From Streptomyces silaceus (GTDB lineage: Bacteria > Actinomycetota > Actinomycetes > Streptomycetales > Streptomycetaceae), in NCBI RefSeq assembly GCF_001419745.1, contig NZ_LIRJ01000050.1, forward strand, positions 1-35,113: 35,113 bases of DNA, read 5' to 3'. The position numbers were made by a program, and so were the translations under genes. Shown here one piece after another: positions 19,846 through 26,246 of this stretch. The first letter of the stretch is position 1. The number at the start of each line of letters is the position of its first letter. The notes under the pieces were generated by a model. That model was not told the origin of the DNA, ran no database searches, and worked only from the letters and a program-made list of their open reading frames with translations.

Positions 19846-20063
19846 GGGCCCCCGCACCACCGAAGAGCCTCGCGCCCCGAAGCGAAGCCGCTGTGCCGCG
19901 CCCCTGCGTGACGTACGGAAGTACACCGACGTAGGAAGCGAGCCTGCCCCGCGCACACGTCCTCCGGTTCCTTTCGCCACCGCGAGAACCGTGCCGCGTT
20001 CCGAACGAATGCCCCGTGCCCGGCGACACCCGCGCCGCGCACTCGACAGTGACGGAATCCCCT
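19846..20063 (+). promoter_or_regulatory. Long untranslated stretch between leader peptide and metN
   Basis: 218 bp without a convincing gene. It contains GTAC-GGAA-GTAC (about 19913-19924), a 4-bp stem with a GNRA-type loop, and a possible long-range pairing of CTCGC near 19875 with GCGAG near 19937. I see no SAM-I, SAM-II or SAM-IV riboswitch core. This is the region in which an attenuator terminator or Rho-entry site would have to lie. Confidence 0.4.
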
Positions 20064-21140
20064 GTGATCACCACTTCCGGCCTCACCAAGGTCTACCGCT
20101 CACGCGGTCGTGAAGTAACCGCCCTCGACGGAGTCGACCTGCACGTCCGCGAGGGCGAGGTGTACGGCGTCATCGGCCAGTCCGGCGCCGGCAAGTCCTC
20201 CCTGATCCGCTGCGTCAACCTCCTCGAGCGCCCCACCTCCGGCACCGTGACCGTCGACGGACAGGACCTCACCGCCCTCGCGGGCCGCGGCTCGCGCGCG
20301 GGCAGGGAACTGCGGCAGGCGCGCAGCCGCATCGGCATGGTCTTCCAGCACTTCAACCTGCTGTCGTCGCGGACCGTGCAGGACAACATCGAGCTGCCCC
20401 TGGAGATCCTCGGGCTCTCCGGACAGCAGCGCTCCCGCAAGGCCCTCGAACTGCTCGACCTGGTCGGCCTCGCCGACAAGGCGAAGAGCTACCCGAGCCA
20501 GCTCTCCGGCGGCCAGAAGCAGCGCGTCGGCATCGCCCGCGCCCTGGCCGGCGACCCCAAGGTGCTGCTCTCCGACGAGGCGACCAGCGCCCTGGACCCG
20601 GAGACCACCCGCTCGATCCTCCAGCTGCTGCGCGACCTCAACCAGCAGCTCGGCCTGACCGTCCTGCTCATCACGCACGAGATGGACGTCGTCAAGAGCG
20701 TCTGCGACTCCGCCGCCCTGATGGAGCGCGGGCAGATCGTCGAGTCCGGCACCGTCAGCGAGCTGCTCGCCACCCCCGGCTCCGAGCTCGCCGCCGCGCT
20801 CTTCCCCGTCAGCGGCGCCGCCACCGGCGCCGACCGCACCGTCGTCGACGTGACCTTCCACGGCGAGGCCGCCACCCAGCCGGTCATCTCCCAGTTGTCG
20901 CGCACGTACAACATCGACATCTCGATCCTCGGCGCCGCGATGGACACCGTCGCGGGCAAGCAGGTCGGCCGGATGCGCATCGAGCTGCCGGGCCGCTTCG
21001 AGGAGAACGTCGTCCCGATCGGCTTCCTGCGCGAGCAGGGCCTGCAGGTCGACATCGCGGGGGAGGACGCCTCGCCGAAGGACGCCACCCTGCTGCGCAA
21101 GGACGACGCCCCGCTGCTGGTGAAGGAAGGTGCCAAGTGA
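20064..21140 (+). CDS. metN: Methionine ABC transporter ATPase
   Basis: 358 residues. Walker A GQSGAGKS (38-45), Q-loop VFQHFNLL, signature LSGGQKQR, Walker B VLLSDEATSALD and the H-loop in LLITHEMD are all intact. The C-terminal ~100 residues (VDVTFHGEAATQPVISQL onward) form the ACT-like NIL domain that binds cytosolic methionine and shuts the transporter off (trans-inhibition), which separates MetN from other ATPases. GTG 20064 was chosen because ITTSGLTKVY begins the conserved part; GTG 20049 is possible. Its stop overlaps the metI start (GTGA). First structural gene of metN-metI-metQ-metQ. Confidence 0.94.
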   Translation: MITTSGLTKVYRSRGREVTALDGVDLHVREGEVYGVIGQSGAGKSSLIRCVNLLERPTSGTVTVDGQDLTALAGRGSRAGRELRQARSRIGMVFQHFNLLSSRTVQDNIELPLEILGLSGQQRSRKALELLDLVGLADKAKSYPSQLSGGQKQRVGIARALAGDPKVLLSDEATSALDPETTRSILQLLRDLNQQLGLTVLLITHEMDVVKSVCDSAALMERGQIVESGTVSELLATPGSELAAALFPVSGAATGADRTVVDVTFHGEAATQPVISQLSRTYNIDISILGAAMDTVAGKQVGRMRIELPGRFEENVVPIGFLREQGLQVDIAGEDASPKDATLLRKDDAPLLVKEGAK

Positions 21141-21883
21141 CCTGGTCGGAGATGCAGCCCCTGCTGGAGCAGGCGTGTTGGGACACCCTCTACATGGTCG
21201 GCTGGTCGACGCTCATAGCCGTCGCCGCCGGACTGCCGCTCGGCATCCTGCTCGTGCTCACCGAGCGCGGCGGGCTCCTGCAGAACGCCGTCCTCAACAA
21301 GGTCATCGGGCAGGTCGTGAACATCGCCCGCTCGATGCCCTTCATCATCCTGATGGTGGCCCTGATGGGCTTCACGCGCTGGGTCACCGGCACCACGATC
21401 GGCCGCGAGGCCGCCCTCGTGCCGCTCGCCGTCGGCGCCATCCCGTTCTTCGCGCGCCTGGTGGAGACCTCGATCCGCGAGGTCGACCACGGGCTCGTCG
21501 AGGCCGTGCAGTCGATGGGCGGCTCCACCTGGACCGTCGTGCGCAAGGTCCTCGTCCCGGAGTCCCTGCCCTCGCTGATCTCCGGCGCCACCACCACGAT
21601 CGTCGCCCTCATCGGCTACTCCGCGATGGCGGGCACGGTCGGCGGCGGCGGCCTCGGCGACCTCGCGCTGCGCTACGGCTACCAGCGCTTCGAGACCGAA
21701 CTGATGTGGATCACCGTGGCGATCCTCGCCGTGGTCATCTCGATCATCCAGTTCGCGGGCGACTACGCGGCCCGCAGGCTGCACAAGCGCGGCGGCGGCA
21801 ACGGCCCGCTGCTGCTGTTCCGCCCGCTGCGCGGTGTCCTGCCCGGCACCGTCGCCGCCGAGACGACCACCAAGACCGGCTGA
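21137..21883 (+). CDS. metI: Methionine ABC transporter permease
   Basis: 248 residues with about five membrane helices, as in MetI. The EAA loop that contacts MetN is VEAVQSMGGSTWTVVRKVLVPESLP. Another family mark is GEIVNIARSMPFIIL-like (here QVVNIARSMPFIILM). The protein is about 30 residues longer than the E. coli form owing to a Gly-rich and Thr-rich C-terminal tail. GTG 21137 overlaps metN by 4 bp. Three tandem hairpins separate it from metQ. Confidence 0.94.
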   Translation: MTWSEMQPLLEQACWDTLYMVGWSTLIAVAAGLPLGILLVLTERGGLLQNAVLNKVIGQVVNIARSMPFIILMVALMGFTRWVTGTTIGREAALVPLAVGAIPFFARLVETSIREVDHGLVEAVQSMGGSTWTVVRKVLVPESLPSLISGATTTIVALIGYSAMAGTVGGGGLGDLALRYGYQRFETELMWITVAILAVVISIIQFAGDYAARRLHKRGGGNGPLLLFRPLRGVLPGTVAAETTTKTG

Positions 21884-21900
21884 GCACCACCGGCCGACCG

Positions 21901-21958
21901 GGGACCTCCGGGTCCCCGGCCAGGGACCCCCGGGTCCCGCCAGGGACCGCAGGGTCCC
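21901..21958 (+). repeat. Three tandem 16-bp hairpins between metI and metQ
   Basis: Units at 21901-21916, 21923-21938 and 21943-21958 all follow GGGACC-N4-GGTCCC (N4 = TCCG, CCCG, GCAG), spaced 22 and 20 bp. Each folds with a 6-bp stem. Perfect arms with variable loops argue for selection on pairing. They may block 3' exonucleases or partly terminate, so that binding-protein and permease transcripts differ in amount. Confidence 0.8.
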
Positions 21959-22021
21959 CACCCGCAGACTTCCCCGCACACCACCGCGGGGCTGCACCAC
22001 CCATGGAGAAAGGCACTTTTC

Positions 22022-22861
22022 GTGCGTAACACCGCCAAGATCACCACCGCTGTCCTCGCCACCGGCGCCCTCACCCTCGGGCTCGCCGCCTGCGGTTCCG
22101 ACAAGGACTCCGCGGGCGACAAGGACGGCAAGCTCATCGTCGCCGCCACCCCGACGCCCCAGGGCCAGATCCTGGAGTACGTCCAGAAGAACCTCGCCAA
22201 GAAGGCCGGCCTCGACCTCGAGGTCAAGGAGTTCACCGACTACGTCACGCCGAACACGGCCGTCCAGCAGGGCGAGGTCTTCGCGAACTACTTCCAGCAC
22301 AAGCCGTACCTCGACGACTTCAACAAGAAGAACGGCACGGACATCGTGCCCGTCCCCGGGGCCACGGTTCACCTGGAGCCGCTCGGCGTCTACTCCAAGA
22401 AGATCAAGAAGCTCGCGGACCTGAAGGACGGCGCCACGGTCGCCATCCCGAACGACACCACCAACGAGGCCCGCGCGCTCAAGCTCCTCGCGGACAACGG
22501 CGTCATCGAGCTCAAGAAGGGCGTCGGCTACGAGGCCACCCCGAAGGACATCGCCAAGAACCCCAAGAACATCACGTTCAAGGAGCTCGAGGCCCCGACG
22601 GTGCCCCGCAGCCTGGCCGACGTCGACGCCGCGGTGATCAACGGCAACTACGCGCTGGAGGCCAAGCCCGCCCTCAGCCCCGCCAAGGACGCCCTCGTCG
22701 CCGAGCCCGCCAAGGGCAACCCCTACGGCAACTTCCTCGCCGTGAAGAAGGGCGAAGAGAACGACCCGCGCGTGAAGAAGCTCGCCAAGCTCCTCACCTC
22801 GCCCGAGGTCAAGAAGTTCATCGACGAGAAGTACGACGGCGCCGTCGTCGCGGCCTTCTGA
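22022..22861 (+). CDS. metQ: Methionine-binding lipoprotein, first copy
   Basis: 279 residues. Lipoprotein signal with lipobox L-A-A-C (C24), a short Ser/Asp/Lys linker, then the NlpA/MetQ binding fold: ATPTPQGQILEYV, EFTDYVTPNTAV, AIPNDTTNEARALKLL and VDAAVINGNYALEA. It captures methionine (or a relative such as D-methionine or the sulfoxide) outside the membrane and delivers it to MetI. GTG 22022 has GGAGAAAGG about 9 nt upstream. 138 bp after metI and behind the triple hairpin. A second copy follows after 2 bp. Confidence 0.94.
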   Translation: MRNTAKITTAVLATGALTLGLAACGSDKDSAGDKDGKLIVAATPTPQGQILEYVQKNLAKKAGLDLEVKEFTDYVTPNTAVQQGEVFANYFQHKPYLDDFNKKNGTDIVPVPGATVHLEPLGVYSKKIKKLADLKDGATVAIPNDTTNEARALKLLADNGVIELKKGVGYEATPKDIAKNPKNITFKELEAPTVPRSLADVDAAVINGNYALEAKPALSPAKDALVAEPAKGNPYGNFLAVKKGEENDPRVKKLAKLLTSPEVKKFIDEKYDGAVVAAF

Positions 22862-22863
22862 TC

Positions 22864-23688
22864 ATGCGTACGTCCGTCATGGGAGCCGCCGCGGGGACCC
22901 TGGTCCTCGCGCTCGGCCTGACCGCGTGCGGCGCGGGCTCCGACAGCGGATCGGGGGGCTCCGGCGACCGGCTCGTCGTCGGGGCGACCCCGACCCCGGC
23001 CGGCGAGGTCCTCGCGTACGTCCAGAAGAACCTCGCGAAGAAGGCGGGCCTCGACCTGGAGGTGAAGGAGTTCACGGACTACGTCACTCCGAACACCGCG
23101 CTCCAGGAGGGCTCCCTCGACGCCAACCTGTACCAGCACACCCCGTACCTCAAGGACTTCAACACGTCCAAGAAGACGGACCTGGTGCCGGTCACCGAGG
23201 TGTACCTGCCCCCGATGGGCGTGTACGCGAAGAAGACCAAGGACGTCGCCCAGCTCCGCGAGGGCGCGACCGTGGCCGTTCCGAACGACACGACCAACGA
23301 GGGCCGGGCGCTCCAGCTGCTCGCCTCCAAGGGCGTCATCGGGCTCAAGAAGGGCGTCGGCGGCACGGCCACGCCCGAGGACATCACGTCCAACCCGAAG
23401 AAGCTCACCGTCAAGCCGCTCGACCCGGCGCAGCTGCCGCGCTCGCTCGACGACCTCGACGCGGCGGTCATCAACAACAACTTCGCGCTCGACGCCGGGC
23501 TCAGCCCGAAGAAGGACGCCATTCTCCTGGAGTCCGCGAAGGGCAATCCCTACAACAACGTCCTCGCCGCCAAGAAGGGCGAAGAGGACGACCCGCGGAT
23601 CAAGAAGCTGGCGAAACTGCTGACTTCGCCCGAGGTGAAGAAGTTCATCGAGGACAAGTACAAGGGATCCGTGCTGCCCGTCCACTAG
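22864..23688 (+). CDS. metQ: Methionine-binding lipoprotein, second tandem copy
   Basis: 274 residues. Lipobox L-T-A-C (C22) and the same NlpA/MetQ fold as the preceding gene. A stretch of more than 20 residues around YVQKNLAKKAGLDLEVKEF is identical in both, and PNDTTNE is shared, whereas ligand-pocket neighbours differ (HKPYLDDF versus HTPYLKDF, GNYALEAKPAL versus NNFALDAGL). So the copies probably arose by tandem duplication and may bind different forms of methionine or related amino acids while sharing one MetNI. The ATG starts 2 bp after the first copy's stop and has no Shine-Dalgarno, so it depends on translational coupling. Two terminator-like hairpins follow. Confidence 0.93.
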   Translation: MRTSVMGAAAGTLVLALGLTACGAGSDSGSGGSGDRLVVGATPTPAGEVLAYVQKNLAKKAGLDLEVKEFTDYVTPNTALQEGSLDANLYQHTPYLKDFNTSKKTDLVPVTEVYLPPMGVYAKKTKDVAQLREGATVAVPNDTTNEGRALQLLASKGVIGLKKGVGGTATPEDITSNPKKLTVKPLDPAQLPRSLDDLDAAVINNNFALDAGLSPKKDAILLESAKGNPYNNVLAAKKGEEDDPRIKKLAKLLTSPEVKKFIEDKYKGSVLPVH

Positions 23689-23697
23689 GGCGGAACG

Positions 23698-23766
23698 GCC
23701 TCCCGCGCGCGGGAGGCACATCAGGACACCAACGGGGTCCACTCCCCCTACGGGAGTGGACCCCGT
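23698..23766 (+). terminator. Double hairpin terminator of the met operon
   Basis: First a perfect 20-bp palindrome GCCTCCCGCGCGCGGGAGGC (23698-23717), then a 15-bp perfect stem (23732-23746 with 23752-23766) around CCTAC. Both lie within 80 bp of the second metQ stop. Confidence 0.88.
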
Positions 23767-23859
23767 GGTGCGTCTGCGGCCGGACATGTTGCATGCTGGT
23801 CACTTCAGAAGGCCCGAAGGTGAAGGTCCTTCAGGTCTATGAAGGTTATGGAGCGGCGC

Positions 23860-24522
23860 ATGAACAGAGCCTCCTCGGGGTCCTCGGAGTTTCCCGACAT
23901 CTCCATCAGCACGGAGCGGTTGGTGCTGCGCCCCCTCGAAGAGGCGGACGTCCCCGCGTACGCGGAGATGATGAACGACGAGCTCGTCACGGCCTGGACC
24001 TCCGTGCCCCAGCCCTACACCGAGGCCGACGCCCGCGACTGGATCACCCGCCTCGCGCCCGCCGAGCGCTCCGAGGGCCGCGGCATCGTCCTCGCCGTCA
24101 CCGAGTTCCTCACCCAGCGCCTTGTCGGCATCATCCAACTCCGGGGCACCGACTGGCGGGTGCGCGCCACCGAGCTCAACTACGTCGTCGCCCCCTGGGC
24201 CCGTGGCGAGGGCTACGCCTCCGAGGCGGCGCTCGCCACCGCCCAATGGCTCTTCCACGACCAGAAGTTCGAGCGCATAGAGCTGCGCACCGCCGCCGAC
24301 AACACCGCCGCCCAGCAGGTCGCCCAGAAGATCGGCTGCATCAGCGAGGGCGTCCTGCGCGGCGCCTGGATAGCGCGCACGCGCAACGGCGGCGACCCCT
24401 TCGGCGGCTGGCTCGACCTGCGCACCGACCTGATCGTGTGGAGCCTGCTCCCCGAGGACCTCGAAGGGGTCTCCGAGAGCCTCGCCGACAGCGGGTTCTC
24501 GGCCTACTCCGACTGGAACTGA
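23860..24522 (+). CDS. RimJ/RimL-like GNAT acetyltransferase
   Basis: 220 residues. TERLVLRPLEEADVPAY opens the RimJ/RimL-type GNAT fold; LNYVVAPWARGEGYASEAALA is the acetyl-CoA motif A (usual R/Q-x-x-G-x-G/A here R-G-E-G-Y-A), and NTAAQQVAQKIGC with EGVLRG closes the domain. Such enzymes acetylate protein N-termini, small amines or antibiotics; the substrate is unknown. ATG 23860 was preferred over 23839 and 23848 because GGAG lies 6 nt upstream. Monocistronic between the met terminator and cobL. Confidence 0.88.
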   Translation: MNRASSGSSEFPDISISTERLVLRPLEEADVPAYAEMMNDELVTAWTSVPQPYTEADARDWITRLAPAERSEGRGIVLAVTEFLTQRLVGIIQLRGTDWRVRATELNYVVAPWARGEGYASEAALATAQWLFHDQKFERIELRTAADNTAAQQVAQKIGCISEGVLRGAWIARTRNGGDPFGGWLDLRTDLIVWSLLPEDLEGVSESLADSGFSAYSDWN

Positions 24523-24674
24523 GCCCTTCGTCCCGGCCCGCGCGGCCACCATGCGCCCCTGGAGCGCTCCCGAGTCCCAGCAGGTACGCTCGCCCCTGGC
24601 CGCGTGCGCGGTTGCCCCGCCCGCAGCCACCGCCCCGCCCTGACGACCCGCGAGAACCCAGGAGACAGACGACG

Positions 24675-25889
24675 ATGGCCGACCGGGTCACGGTGATCGG
24701 CTGGGACGGTACGCCGCTGACCGCAGCGGCACGTTCCGCGCTCAGCGCCGCGACGCTCGTGGCGGGCGCCGCCCACCACCTGGCGCTGGACGAGCTCCCC
24801 GCCCGCGCCGAGCGGATCCGCCTCGGCAGCGTGAGCCTGGCCGCCCGCCGCATCGCCGCCCACCGCGGCACCGCCGTCGTCCTCGCCGACGGGGACCCCG
24901 GCTTCTTCGGCGTCGTACGCACCCTGCGCGCCCCCGAGTACGGCCTCGAAGTGGAGGTCGTACCCGCCGTCTCCTCCGTCGCCCAGGCCTTCGCCCGCGC
25001 GGGCATGCCCTGGGACGACGCCGAGGTCGTCGTCGCCCACCGCCGCACCCTGCGCCGTGCCGTGAACGTCTGCCGCGCCCACACCAAGGTCGCCGTCCTC
25101 ACCTCGCCCGGCGCGGGCCCCGCCGAACTGGGACTGCTGCTCCAGGGCGTCCACCGCACCTTCGTCATCTGCGAGGAGCTCGGCACCGACCGCGAGCAGG
25201 TCTCCGTGGTCACCTCCGACAAGGCCGCCGACCACAGCTGGCGCGACCCGAACGTCGTCATCGTCATCGGCGGCACCGCGCCCGCCGCCGACACCGGCTG
25301 GATCGCCGGCCGCGAACCGGCCGCCCAGCCGCGCGGCTGGGCGCTGCCCGCCGCCGAGTACGGCGGGGACATCTGGCTCGGCGAGGGCGAGACCGACCGG
25401 CTGCGGGCCGCCCAACTCGCCCGCCTCGGGCCGCGCGTGGGCGACCTCGTCTGGGACATCGGCTGCGGCAGCGGCGCCTTCACCGCGGAGGCCGCGCGCT
25501 TCGGTGCCGCCGTGATCGCGGTCGACCGCGACCCCGACGCCCTCGGCCGCACCACGGCCGCCGTGCGCCGCTTCGGCGTCCAGGCCCAGACCGTGCACGG
25601 CGTCGCCCCGCACGTCCTCGAAGACCTCCCCGAGCCCGATGTCGTACGCGTCGGGGGCGGGGGAGCCGCCGTGGTCTCCGCGGTCGCCGACCGCCGTCCG
25701 GAGCGCATCGTGACGCACGCCGCGACACGCGACGCGGCCGAACTCATCGGCCGGGACCTGACCGAGCACGGCTACACCGTCGAGTGCGCGCTCCTCCAGT
25801 CCGTGGAGCTCGACACACGCGCCTGGCGCGAGGAGAAGCGGACGGTTGTGTTCCTGCTCTCGGGGCGGTTGCCGGACCGCTCCCCGTGA
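24675..25889 (+). CDS. cobL: Precorrin-6Y C5,15-methyltransferase (decarboxylating), CbiE-CbiT fusion
   Basis: 404 residues in two domains. Residues 1-205 are the CbiE-type tetrapyrrole methylase (VTVIGWDGTPLT, LADGDPGFFGVVRTL, VPAVSSVAQAFARAGMPW). Residues about 220-404 are the CbiT type with SAM motif I VWDIGCGSGAFTAEAAR and VDRDPDAL. CobL adds methyls at C5 and C15 of the corrin ring and removes the C12 acetate carboxyl, giving precorrin-8 in aerobic cobalamin synthesis. ATG 24675 has AGGAGA 9 nt upstream. The frame stays open far upstream through the met and GNAT genes, but that part is out-of-frame translation. Followed by the BluB-CobT gene after a 357-bp leader region. Confidence 0.94.
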   Translation: MADRVTVIGWDGTPLTAAARSALSAATLVAGAAHHLALDELPARAERIRLGSVSLAARRIAAHRGTAVVLADGDPGFFGVVRTLRAPEYGLEVEVVPAVSSVAQAFARAGMPWDDAEVVVAHRRTLRRAVNVCRAHTKVAVLTSPGAGPAELGLLLQGVHRTFVICEELGTDREQVSVVTSDKAADHSWRDPNVVIVIGGTAPAADTGWIAGREPAAQPRGWALPAAEYGGDIWLGEGETDRLRAAQLARLGPRVGDLVWDIGCGSGAFTAEAARFGAAVIAVDRDPDALGRTTAAVRRFGVQAQTVHGVAPHVLEDLPEPDVVRVGGGGAAVVSAVADRRPERIVTHAATRDAAELIGRDLTEHGYTVECALLQSVELDTRAWREEKRTVVFLLSGRLPDRSP

Positions 25890-26246
25890 CCCTGCGGGCG
25901 CACGGTGCGGGGTAGGCTGGCCGATCGTTGTACTGCACCCGGGTGCCCAGCAGTTCGTTGGTCAATGTCCGGAAAGCTCGCCCGTTTTGAGGGGTGTGTG
26001 TGGTACGGCATGACCGGAGGACGCGCAACGTGGCGCAGTCCACAGCGGGCTGTGGCCGATCAAGCTGCCGCGACGGCGGGCCGACCGGGACAATGCCTGT
26101 TGTCCGGTCCGCGGTTCGTGCCGCGGGGCGCACACGCTCGTTGAGGATGACGGGCGGTTGGTGCGCCGCTCCGGGCAATGGGGCCGCCCCGGCCGAAGGC
26201 TGAGGGGCGGTCGAAGAAGCACTAACCGATGGGCGAGGGGTTACGC
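25890..26246 (+). promoter_or_regulatory. Promoter and hairpin-rich leader of the BluB-CobT gene
   Basis: A TAGGCT -10 is at 25913-25918. Downstream are a 12-bp perfect palindrome GCACCCGGGTGC (25935-25946), a 6-bp hairpin CCACAG/CTGTGG (26040-26055), a 10-bp hairpin with one bulged G (26083-26109, loop TGCCTG), CCGCGG/CCGCGG (26109-26126), and CCGCCCC/GGGGCGG (26184-26210). The leader would be about 320 nt. I looked for the B12 box and the GGGAA/GCCACTG core of cobalamin riboswitches and did not find them. No gene is visible here. Confidence 0.5.

Noticed and set aside
19846..20063. SAM riboswitch before metN
   Set aside because: None of the SAM-I, SAM-II or SAM-IV core sequences is visible; the leader ORF is a better explanation.
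21901..21958. CRISPR array in the metI-metQ spacer
   Set aside because: The three units are short inverted repeats with 4-6 bp between them, not direct repeats with ~30-bp unique spacers, and no cas genes are present.
22926..24674. The cobL frame stays open upstream through metQ and the GNAT gene, giving a 987-residue frame
   Set aside because: The upstream part is an out-of-phase translation of two well-supported genes; cobL has its own ribosome site at 24660.
25890..26246. Cobalamin riboswitch before the BluB-CobT gene
   Set aside because: I could not find the B12 box or the conserved GGGAA and GCCACTG elements, so I describe it only as a structured leader.
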